A DNA stretch of 33,709 nt. Source: Seminavis robusta. Its lineage: Eukaryota; Bacillariophyta; Bacillariophyceae; Naviculales; Naviculaceae. Made by a program: the position numbers and the translations under genes. The notes under the pieces are model-generated. The model worked only from the letters and a program-made list of their open reading frames with translations. It was not told the DNA's origin and searched no databases. Shown here in pieces: positions 10,080 to 19,836 of the stretch. The stretch covers positions 1 through 33,709 of the forward strand of contig CAICTM010001002.1 of assembly GCA_903772945.1 (NCBI GenBank), given 5' to 3'. Position 1 is the first letter of the stretch. Each line of letters starts with the position of its first letter.

Positions 10080-11339
10080 ATGACAGCTCATTCGAATCCC
10101 CGCCGCTTGATCTTTGTGTTGTTGGCGCTGGCATCCAATGCTGCTGCCTTTGTTCCATCGTCGTCTTCTCTTGGCCAGCGTTCCCATGGTGCAGTAGTAG
10201 ACGGCGTCGTGAGACTCTACCAATCATCCCGTACTATCGACGGCTTGACGGGTCCTGATTTTGCTGCGCCCGAAGCTGTCGACTTTAGCATGGACCGTGT
10301 TGGTTTGAACCCCAATCTCCCTGTGAAAAGCATCGAGCACATTCGGAATCCACGGGAATTTACGCCCTTTCAGCAATTTGCGCGAGTGGCTCCCGTGGTG
10401 ACACTGGTGGCATACGGCTTAAATCCGGCGCCATTCGATGGGTTTGTCCAGACCGTATGGGATGGCATGTTGAGTTGGGATATCGCCCACACGCGATTGT
10501 TTGAAGCCCATGTGGCTGCCTTTTCCTTTGTCTTTTTCATTGCGGCCTTTTCGGTAACGCATTTGATTATGGGGGATGGCGAAGCCAAGAAATGGAGATT
10601 GGATGGAGACTCTCCCAAAGTCAGTCCCCTCGAATGGACCACACCGGAAAACTTTCAACTTTGGTTCAACCCGTTGGTTTCCTACCTGGGATCCATCTGG
10701 ATCTACCAACAAGTCTTTCACTCCTACAACCCACCACCGCTCTTGGCACCAACCTTTGGAGCATTGGTCATTGAAGTTGCCTTTGGAGTCTTCCTATACG
10801 ATCTATTCTTTGCACCCATTCACATTTTCATGCACAAGGGACCCTTGAAAGAAATCAAAGCCGTCCACGGATACCATCATCGACACACGCAGGGAGCACT
10901 CAACCCGGTGGAAACGGTGCAACATTCCTACATTGATGGGACACTGCAAGTCATGTGCAACATTATGGTACAACACATTAGTCCCTTTGGTGGTCCCAAG
11001 CACGTGCTGAGTCGACTCATCCACAACGTATTGGTCACCTACATGCTGGCAGAAGCACATTCGGGGTACAACCTGCCGTGGATGTCACACAACATTTGGC
11101 CCGAATTCCTGGGGGGATCACCGCGTCACGAACGCCATCACAAGGACGGACGAGTCTACTATCAACAATTCTTTACCTACATGGATGACCTGTTAGGGTC
11201 CAATGATCAAGATGTCCAGCAGAGTCTAGCGGCAAAGCAGCAGCAGCAGCAGCAGAAAACAGAGGCTACAATCAAAGAATCGGATGCGGATGCAGCAGCC
11301 GAAGTTGTCGTCGCAAAGGAAAGCACCATTCAGATTTAG
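10080..11339 (+). CDS. plastid-type fatty acid hydroxylase / sterol desaturase superfamily protein
   Basis: Predicted membrane-bound di-iron oxygenase of 419 residues, single exon. The ATG at 10080 is preferred over an upstream in-frame ATG at 9921, because it opens directly into a signal peptide (RRLIFVLLALASNAAAFVPS). Cleavage before Phe24 matches the ASAFAP-type rule of diatom plastid presequences, so plastid import through the ER is inferred. Several hydrophobic segments follow. The histidine clusters of the family are present: HIFMH (248-252), HGYHH (263-267) and HERHH (350-354), with another His at 327. The substrate (fatty acid, sterol or carotenoid-like) cannot be told from the sequence. 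The C-terminus has a CAG-encoded Gln run (11238-11255) and an acidic Ala-rich tail, both probably disordered. It is divergent from SGF29. Confidence 0.85.
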   Translation: MTAHSNPRRLIFVLLALASNAAAFVPSSSSLGQRSHGAVVDGVVRLYQSSRTIDGLTGPDFAAPEAVDFSMDRVGLNPNLPVKSIEHIRNPREFTPFQQFARVAPVVTLVAYGLNPAPFDGFVQTVWDGMLSWDIAHTRLFEAHVAAFSFVFFIAAFSVTHLIMGDGEAKKWRLDGDSPKVSPLEWTTPENFQLWFNPLVSYLGSIWIYQQVFHSYNPPPLLAPTFGALVIEVAFGVFLYDLFFAPIHIFMHKGPLKEIKAVHGYHHRHTQGALNPVETVQHSYIDGTLQVMCNIMVQHISPFGGPKHVLSRLIHNVLVTYMLAEAHSGYNLPWMSHNIWPEFLGGSPRHERHHKDGRVYYQQFFTYMDDLLGSNDQDVQQSLAAKQQQQQQKTEATIKESDADAAAEVVVAKESTIQI

Positions 11340-12198
11340 AGAGCTTTCCATATTACCAACTCGGTAATCCCTATTTTAGAGTGGCAACCAACCGCAGTTT
11401 GCAACATGCCAAAGCTTCTTTGATCCATACCTTGAAATTTTTAGATGCGGGAAGCTAGCCAACGAAGGCATGGATCATATCGTCTGATCCGAGCAGTGAT
11501 CCAAGCTGCAGCCAGACAAAGAACTACCTGTAGAAGCAATTGAAAACATAACTAATGAAAACCAACAACGAACTACGCTATCATCTCCGTCTGGCTACTA
11601 TACTTGCTAGTTTCATCGTCTTCTTATCACATTCGAGGAACTGGCTAGCTTCGTAGATCTCCTGGCTGACTGCTCAGGCAGCAATGATTCACTGATCTGA
11701 TCCTGCCAGGGCCGCTTGGCTCTTTCCTGGTTAAAAGGTGACTAAAAGGACCGGTCCAGGCTGGCGTCTCGACGATCGAGTCAGCCTTCGACTACCAAGG
11801 GAAGAGTACCAAGCAGAACAAACAGGGAGAAACGCTTCAAAGGTTGCAATTTTAAAAGCTACGGGCGTTGCAGTGGGCTCTACCAGTGCACGGCATGCAA
11901 GAAACAACGACGCCATACTAATGATCCCATGGAGCATGGAGCCATTGTCCCCGCACCGCCACGTCGGAGGCAACGAGGGACCGCCGAGCTACAGGTACGA
12001 AAGTTTCGTACGGTGACACATTTTGGTCTCAAGCTCTGAGCTACGGTACCGTTAGTAGTGTCGAAGCAGAGAAACTTCGCTATGAAGATGTCCATTCACA
12101 ACCAACACTCAACTTTCTAAAGGGTTATTATTCGATCTCTTGCTATTACTAATCACATCATGCCCTCTTTCCAATCATTCTGAAAACGTTCAAACACC
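11340..12198. other. convergent intergenic region, no gene seen
   Basis: This lies between the 3' ends of the plus-strand hydroxylase and the minus-strand Hint gene. It should hold both 3' UTRs. Open frames are short, overlap each other on opposite strands (about 11738-12016) and lack protein-like composition. Confidence 0.5.
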
Positions 12199-13692
12199 TT
12201 AGACCACACTGTTCAACAAGTTGTATCCAGCAGATGTTTCAAAGCTGCTTTCACCATTGGCCAACTTCTTCTTCAGGGCGACCACCAAGGCAACGGCCGC
12301 CATGAAGAGGAAAGGCGCATAGGCAGGACCGAGGAAGGCATGTTCCACAACATTGAACAATCCAAAGAGCAAGAAGGTAGGGACTCCCAGCATGAACCTG
12401 ACCAGAGTTGGCTGGTTCTCGGCAACATGAGCAAAGTGACGCCCCATCAACAACCAGGGAAGGATACCTTCGTCTCCCTCCTGAGTTTCATATGCAGAAG
12501 TTCCCTCAAATCCATTGCTGCAAAAGCCAGAAGTGACTCCCATGCATAGCATGCGGACAGGGCTCATCCACCAATGAGACAAAGTCTGTTCATTCATTGG
12601 GAAGAACATCTGAGAATGTTCTACAACACCTGGGGCAGTGTCCGAGATGGAAATGTAGTTGGAGGCAAGGATTCCATTGACCACAATTTCACCACTGGGA
12701 GTGAGGGGCATGTACAATCCCTTCTTCTTCTCTGTTTGGACTGCAGTCACTGTAACTTTCTTCTGGTACTCAACATGAAAGAGCTCGTCGCCCACTTCAA
12801 GGTGATCAGCACGTGTGGAATGGGTGTGCCCCTTGGCATCCAAGGCCATGACCATATGATTGCCTGTCATCTCCAGGGGCTTGCTGGTTCCATCGGTGTA
12901 GATTTGGTACATTTCCTTCTGGAAGTCTGTCTTGCGGTGACCAAAAGTGTAGATAGGCTCATATGTGTCTTTTCCGGTCAAGACTTTGTCACCTAGCTCA
13001 AGATCCTTCATAGCGACCTCCCCCTTGTGGAGGACCTGGACTGTCATGTCTTCAGAGAAGCAGCCATCACCCAGAGATCCAGCGTTATTCTCGATGTAAT
13101 CCTGAACTTCATTGAGGTAGTTATCAAAGGTTTCCTCGATATCATCGATGGTTGCCTCAATATTGTCAATAGTCAAGTCAGTCCCGTCGTCAGTGCTGCG
13201 TCAATCGATGCCAACGATCATGAGTGTGCGGAACGAGACAGTAACTTGTTAGTCAATATGCGAGGAGATCCATTGTGGAGCCCGGGGAAAGCACTGTAGA
13301 AGAACTTACCAGTAGCATGCCATGACCACCTTCTTGTATTCGAGAGGCAAGGAAATGGACCAGCCCAACGAGGTCGAGTCTGCAGTTGCAGTAAATTCTG
13401 TTTTCATGGTACAATCTGGGTCAACATCCGTAGCAGTATCACCACTACCGGTGGTGGCACCACCAAAGTTGTAGCCCACAGAGGTTTCCTCGCCTCTCTT
13501 ACAGGCAGTGTGGCAAACGACGTCTGCACCAGTTACAACGTTAAAGTCGACCACACCGCTGGCACTCAAGTCGGTACCAGAGCCAAAATATTTGACAAAG
13601 TAACAGTCTTTGATACGGGCATCAGGTTGGACACCTTGGGCGCTGATGGCAGCAGGGAGAAAGAGGGCGGGGAGGGCAGCAGAGAGTTTCAT
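12199..13692 (-). CDS. secreted/membrane Hint-domain (hedgehog/intein-type) protein
   Basis: Two exons, 13310-13692 and 12199-13195, are joined in phase 2 across a 114-nt intron (GTAAGT...ACGCAG). The product is about 459 residues. It begins with a signal peptide (MKLSAALPALFLPAAISAQ). A Cys-containing N-terminal region of about 150 residues follows, of unknown fold, with an acidic helix of repeated ID/E motifs near 135-165. The Hint domain starts at Cys173 (DGCFSEDMTV). It carries GDKVLTG, the TxxH motif as TGNH (238-241), an LEVGDEL turn, and the hog-like close GLYMPLTPSGEIVVNGILAS. Hint domains catalyse N-to-S acyl shift and self-cleavage, and the N-terminal part would be the released product. 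The family's usual terminal SCY is SNY here (Asn307), so hedgehog-type cholesterol transfer is doubtful. After the domain come hydrophobic segments (about 392-435) ending in LKKK, suggesting membrane anchoring. The unspliced frame would stop right after exon 1, which supports the intron. Confidence 0.85.
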
Positions 13693-14173
13693 GGTTACGC
13701 TTAAAAGATAAAGTTGGTTTTGCGTTCCAGAGGTAGTTGCTTTTCAAAAGACGATGATTGGAATTGTGAGAGCTTTTGGAATGCAACAGAATCGAATGAT
13801 GAATCCATCGGCGAAGATAGCTGAGATTCTTCACTTGACTGGACGGGATCTTTGCTTCTATCCATGTTTCCCAAATAGAACGCTATTGGAGCATATCCCC
13901 AACGTCCGTCGTGGGTATGGACGGCCTCTGGCGGTATGATCGTTTGAAACTGTTAGAGGATTTGCATTCAGTATCGGGGACACTTAGGACATGGTCTGTC
14001 CTGCACATCCCCTGACCAGATTGTTAAGCTAAAACTCGCTCAACATGTCTCTATTCTCATATCGTACGGTCCCGTTGACGTTTTCGTTTATCGTTTGGTT
14101 GGCGGCTTTATTTGACGTTGATGACCCGCCGTGTTTTCCCGTGATGGGTATGGCAGGCCATGGCATATAGACT

Positions 14174-14407
14174 CTAACTAGCATTCGGTGGACGGTACAC
14201 TGTGTACTCGAGCCACGGTCGAGTTTCCAAATGACCGGAGGAATCGAGGTTACACTCGACCACCACGGGAACCACCTCAGCTGCTACATCATGTAGTGCC
14301 AGCAACAAATAATCCGGTGGGGTCGTTTGTTGTTGCGTTGCCACCTTAGCCTCGCGGCTCCGAGAGGACTCCCGCGAGGCCACCGTTCGCTCTCTCTCCC
14401 GTAACAT
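14174..14407 (-). CDS. weak candidate small ORF, 77 residues
   Basis: An ATG-initiated frame with an Arg/Ser/Glu-rich start (MLRERERTVASRESSRSREA) and a hydrophobic middle (DYLLLALHDVAAEVVPVVVE). No family is recognised. It lies between the Hint gene's upstream region and the 3' end of the first cyclase. Apart from it, 13693-14962 shows no gene. Confidence 0.25.
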   Translation of the reverse strand: MLRERERTVASRESSRSREAKVATQQQTTPPDYLLLALHDVAAEVVPVVVECNLDSSGHLETRPWLEYTVYRPPNAS

Positions 14408-14962
14408 GATTCAATCGATTCGATTCAATCCATTCACATTCCACCGTGCGGTACCAGTACCACAACCAGCACCACCTACTACCGGCACCAGGTACCAGTC
14501 ACCTTTGTTGTGTGTGCGGACTCGACTCCCTGATTGGATTCCTTGTTATTCTAACATTTACAGTAGGGTTCGCCCGGCCCCAAACTGCAAGATCGTCTTT
14601 AATTAGCTTGGATTCATGATCGCCCATTTTCTGAAGAGTGAAGACTTCTAAAAGAGAATGACATGGCGCATCATTGGATATGCTGCCACAAATTGACTAA
14701 ACGTAAACCTAATGGTTACTATAAAAGTCCTGTACAGCATAGCCGTACTACCAAGGGAAAGGCAAAGTAGACTTGCTGGCTCGAGAGAAGCAGGAAGCGT
14801 GTATTGGAAAGGCCCCAGCCATCCACAAATGCCGTGGCACCCCCGTGTTGGGCTCATTGTTGATATTGCTCATGAATGATAATCGCTTGATTTCCTCTCC
14901 CTTTTATGCAAGCAGCACCCAAATGGAATTTTGAAACGGTGCTTCCCAGGCTTTCTCTCCAG

Positions 14963-17900
14963 CTAAACCCAACTGTCACTATCATCGCTGTTGTCATGGT
15001 TTGCCTTCGTTTCCCCGCTTTTGGAACCTCGGATAGAAGGTTGGGATATCTCAAAAATGCCAGTGGAGGGTGGTGTTCTCGAGGATCTGTCACTGTCGTC
15101 GTGGCCGGAGTGTGATGCTTCAGAAGTATGGTTGCTGCTCCCAAAGTTGCGTGAAGGTTTTGGCATTCCCAAACTGAAGTCGTACTCATCATGAAACGTT
15201 TCTGAGTAATCGCCACTAAGGACACTTTGTTCTGGTGATGCCGTGACCTGCAACCAGAATGTGGTAAGGATTCCCTTCCCCTTAGCTTCCACTTTGTCTT
15301 CACGAGGCACTATCCAATGCCCCTTGCCAAACTTGATTAGTTCATTGGCAAACTGCTCTGACATATGAATCCGGCTACCCTCGCCAGTTGACTCAATTCT
15401 GGCGGTGGTGTTTACTAAAAGGGAACAGGTACCAGCAACAAGAAAGGGGAATAGGTAAGTACACTGAGAACTCAAGTGGATATCTGATAAAACCTGATGC
15501 AGGATGAGCATACCTGTATCCCCAAAGAGCTGGAATCGAGCCTACCCGTACATCAACAATGATGGAAACGATATTGTTAGATACATTTTTTGAACTTCAA
15601 ATTTATGATTGAATCATTCCGCAGACTTACCCTCTCTCCACGCAATACACCAGCCTTCGGATACAAAATCAAACAGTGGAACCAACTGGCGTTAGGTGGG
15701 GGCAAAAAGAGCCAACAGATTCACTCAAAGAACAAACTCACAGTCACTGGGCCGCTGTGGAGTCCTGTGCGAAGCTCCAGTTTTGATGTCCCTGGAAGAT
15801 CTACATCCAACATGGTGACCAATTCCCGGAACTTTTCTAGGCAATCGTTCGCAAACCGTGCCATGACAACAGCATGGTTATCTCGTGGACCTGAGGAGAG
15901 GCGTTGAGGGTGAACACTGTGAGATGCGGGACTAGTTGGATGAGGGCCCGTGTGTCTGTTACTCAAGTCAACTCACGGGGAACTACAAGAGAAAGGGCAA
16001 TCAAGGACAAAGTAAGAACACTGTCATGTGTTCAATCATCCAGAGACGGTGTATCGAACACGTACGGCCACAGACAGCCACATAACAATCCCCAATTGTC
16101 TCTGTGAAATTGATTGAACGATTGAACAGTGACATGAGTTAAGCTGGTCATGGCGTCGCACATAACCATGGAACACACCCAAGCACTCACCAATTTTGAA
16201 TACTTTGCGTCGTTTAGCGATTGCATCCATTTCATGGTAGATCTGTTCAAGTGAAAGCATGCGAGGCTTGAGCCATGTGGTGCCATTGACGACTCCATGC
16301 TGCCTCATGTAACTTACCGTTTCGAGGAGCGTAAATACATCCGATGGCTGCCTGCTTGATGACCACGCAGTGAAACCTTTTAACCAAAGAATCATACAAC
16401 AACTACCACTGTTAGAAACACATCTCCAATCAACATGACTTGTGTGGTGTGACCACCTTACCTTTGATGTCTGCAAACATGATAGTTGCAGATGGAAATA
16501 GCTCCGCAAGAGGCTTATCTTGCCGTTGTCGCACATCAGCTTGCCAATCATCATCTCTATCCAGTTCTTCCATAAGCTTCTGTCCTACATGTTCTGGAAA
16601 CAGGGAGGTCACAACTGCCTCGGCCCTCGCCTTTTCCTTTGAGATTTTGACTTGCTGCTTGTGAATGTAAAAGTCATACAAAAAGAAAGCCACACCAGCT
16701 GTAACAAAAAATACCAGAACCATGCCAGCCCATAGAATGGGAGCATTGGTCAGGTAAGCCTCAGCAAAGGCTTCTGCAGGACTAATGACAAGATCAAAGT
16801 GACAGTGGCGGGAGGTTCCCTTGGCATGGTTCTTCCAGAAAAACCGAAAACGTTGTTCCAGATACTGGTACTTGCTCTCTTTGTCTGTGCCGTTGTATTG
16901 ACTAAGGTTGTTGTCATCCTCGTTTCCTCCATTGACCACATACGTGAAACGTTTGCCACAGTCAGACTCAATGTTCACCACGATGCCATTGATGTCCGCA
17001 GGGAGAAAGTCTCGAAAGAAAGCATTCCACTGAATGATCCCGATCACATAGCCCACAGTGATAGAATCCTTGCCAAAGTCTGCTCGAACTGGGTCCAGAG
17101 TAAAGCTCCGGGGTTCCGAATAGTCAACGTCTTCGGACAACAGAGGTTGGACATGCTTTAGGAAAAAACTGAGGTCTTCCAATTCAGAGATGACAGGGAC
17201 ATCATACTCCAGTGAAGCAACGATTTCCTTCTTGAAGATTGGGTGCGTGAAGAGATCCATCATCACAATCGAGGTATCATTGAGTCTTGGTCCAATCTGA
17301 GCCACTGGAACGCTGGTTCCACCTGTCTTGTTATGTGCTACTGTGTGGTTGGCAACGATTTCTTCCATGAAGCCTGTATCCACATAGCCTCTCCTTGTGT
17401 CATTGTAGCCCTCTGGTAGAGGATAGTTGTGGATTTGGCGCGGAATGGCCTTCAGGTGAGACGTGTTCCATCCGCGTTTAACCTACACAGTGTACAGAGA
17501 AAGTTAGTCTAGTGACCTCCAAGCCCCTGGTCAAACAAGCGTGGAGCATCGTTTACTTACATATCCGTCCAAGATCCATTCCTGATTCAGGAGTTGGAAC
17601 TCCTCCCAGGCCCTTTGTTCCTCGCGGGGAACAAAGGGTGCAAACATGAGCAGCTCAATATTGGTCAAGTTGGCAATCTCCTCTGTACGCACATCGAAGT
17701 CAGGAACGGAAACCTCATGGAGATACTGCTGCGGATTCTGAGCAATCCCCGACCTAACGGAAGATGCGAGACTCTGAAGCTGGCCAAAGACATTCTCTGC
17801 ATGCATCTCAGCAATCACAGCAGTCTCTCTAGTGAAGATCTCGAAGGCGGTCTCAAACTGGATCCGTTCACTGGAGCTTAACAAGAAGTAGGTCATCAAA

Positions 17901-18179
17901 ACCATAGAGGTAGCTGTCAAGCCCAGGGCTGCGAGGATAAGCTGTGACCAGAGATATGTGATCACGGCCAAACACCAGTCAGTACGGTACCGCACATGCA
18001 TCCATGTATTACCGATTTGAAAACAGGCGGAAACTTACGCTAATGTTTCTTCCATGATGGCTGATGTGTACCCTGGCAGCTGCCTCATCTCCGTTTTCTT
18101 CCTTTGACACCTCGGAAGCGTCGATACCAAACTCTTGGCTATCCTCCGTGCCCTCTGGGATCGTACTGGCTTGCATCAT
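14963..18179 (-). CDS. receptor-type guanylate cyclase, copy 1 (11 exons)
   Basis: Makes cGMP from GTP at a membrane, by family. Exons: 18039-18179, 17561-17941, 16462-17482, 16318-16376, 16191-16242, 16066-16101, 15977-15982 (6 nt), 15742-15890, 15631-15654, 15514-15541, 14963-15414. They total 782 residues, all phases consistent and introns 75-99 nt. Order: cytosolic N-terminus (1-47), TM1 (about 48-68), an extracellular region of about 350 residues with several N-x-S/T sites and CHASE-like helical character, TM2 (about 423-445), a linker helix ending in SLFPEHVGQKLMEE, then the class III catalytic domain. Metal-site Asp512 is in FADIKGFTAWSS and Asp556 in ETIGDCYVAV. Glu552 is the guanine-specifying residue. 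The second specificity position, usually Cys in RYCLFGD, is Gln627. Asn634 and Arg638 (VNTTARIESTG) fit the transition-state pair. The tail is acidic and Ser-rich. A paralogue lies just upstream on the same strand. Confidence 0.9.
15977..15982 (-). other. 6-nt microexon of cyclase copy 1
   Basis: TTCCCC on the minus strand is flanked by TTGTAG and GTGAGT. Including it gives CGLPRPRDNHAVVMA, the family's length and GLP motif. Skipping it keeps the frame but gives CGRPRDNHA, two residues short. The same 6 nt are present at the same place in copy 2. Confidence 0.85.
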
Positions 18180-19168
18180 TTCGTTAGATCAACAGGAAAA
18201 GGTGAAAGATTAGTGTGTGGTCGGGTGGGTGCAATTCGGGGAGGGCTTCTAGAGCCAGCTTGCTAAAATAGCCAGAGAAATTAATGAAACTGAGAATCGG
18301 AAAGGTGGAAAGTTGCTGGAATCGTTGCGATGGCTCTATCGGAACGTCTCTGCTTTCTGCTTCCTTTGAACTCTCCTTGCTGCTTGACGCGAAACCGCGT
18401 TTTAAGGAGAACATCACTCAACGATCAATGATCAATACCGCCTTGGATAGAGAGAACCAGAAGCGAGAAGACCTCTCAATATAAGGGAGTTTGAGTAAAT
18501 TGTGGATTGATGAATTTTTCGTTATCTTCAGCATAAAGTAAAGCGTTAATCCGTTAATCCTCTCACCTCCTGAAAAGAACAGAGAAGGAACGAAATGAAT
18601 AGAGCCAACGCAATAAATCGCAAGCTATCGCTTGACCTTCTTCACAAGACTTGATTGATTTAAAGCAAAAGCTCTGAAGCTCTGAAACTTGAATTTATGT
18701 AAGAATTGTCGGACCACATTAGTCTTTTTCGGGAGTTTGCGACCAAAACTCCTACTAATTATTACATTGAGGTCTCCTAAGAAAAATTTACGGATTTATT
18801 GTGTTTCCTTGATTCCTTGTGCCTGTTTTCATGACTTCCTTTTTCGTTTTAGGGACAGCCAGCAGGTCATACAACATACAACGGCCGGAAGTAGGTACAT
18901 GTTATGTACTAAGTCATGTACAGTAGTCTACATACAGCACACATAATGTCCGCCGCGGACTCACTACTGTAGGTACTATCGGTACTTCAGTACATGTACC
19001 GTACGCGTATACGTCACACATGTACTATACTCTCTATACTACTTTCAGTCACACTAGTTTGAGCCGCAACTAGGAACAGAGCTCTCGTACCAGATGTTGA
19101 GTGGTCTGGGCTTTGCGACCCACCAACGCGCGGTTTATTCTCTGTAAATTTATGGTTTGCTTGTTGCT
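18180..19168. other. intergenic region between cyclase paralogues, including a GTAC-rich patch
   Basis: Contains the upstream region of cyclase copy 1. No convincing gene was seen in it. Between 18893 and 19026, nine GTAC tetranucleotides occur in about 135 bp, several as TACATGTACC-like near-palindromes. This is a local sequence bias of unknown meaning. Confidence 0.5.
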
Positions 19169-19587
19169 TCAGAAGAAACTAACTGCTGATGATGGTCGAA
19201 CATGAGAGGTACAGCCTTTAGAGGATCCAAATAGGTCGTCCAAGATGTTGCTGGTTCCTGGGCTCCGAGCTCCAAGACGATCCATGCGAGAGACCGTATC
19301 GGTGAGAGTGCCGTGTCCAGGCCATTTGATCAGGACTCTGGTTTTGGAGATTGGACCGCTGGCCAGCCTAGCCAGATGCGTAGTTTTTTAGACCGTGACT
19401 GCCACTCTGTCTAAGGCATCTACCCACAAGACATGACAGGACAAACGTGTTACGGAAGGCGTAGCTACGGTGATTGCTTGGCTTGAACATCCTACTACAA
19501 GAGAACTAGAGTCCACAGAGCCTCATGGGCAGCACAGCGGCGAGCGTCAGGGGGGGTGATATCCTCAGTAGCCATTATTGTAGCCAT
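19169..19587 (-). pseudogene. coding-like relic or small unannotated gene, minus strand
   Basis: Two protein-like pieces lie 107 bp apart on the minus strand. The upstream piece, 19495-19587, starts with ATG and encodes 30 residues (MATIMATEDITPPDARRCAA...). The downstream piece, 19169-19387, is open for 72 residues, with TRVLIKWPGHGTLTDTVSRM and GARSPGTSNILDDLFGSSKG before a TGA. They are in different frames, and I could not place a clean GT-AG intron between them. The composition is much more protein-like than the surroundings. It could be a spliced small gene or a degraded fragment of a larger or repeated gene. The family is not recognised. Confidence 0.35.
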
Positions 19588-19836
19588 GGGCATTCATTTC
19601 TGGTTTCGTCGTTGGTCCCGAGGAGCAGTTCCATCCTTCGCATGGGCTTTCCTTTCGTACCAATTCTGTCTACTAATGCTAGCTAGCTATGCTGGAGGCC
19701 AAGCTTTTGCCCAAGGTCCACCATCGCTATGATGAATACTATTGCATACAACTTGTAATAGCTTTCAAACCGATACGAAATGAAGTGAGGAATGGTTCGA
19801 AACGAGAAACGAGGCATGGTTCAAAGTGGAGGAATG

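Noticed and set aside
19790..19836. GGTTCGAA as part of a tRNA T-loop
   Set aside because: No acceptor stem or anticodon arm could be built around it.
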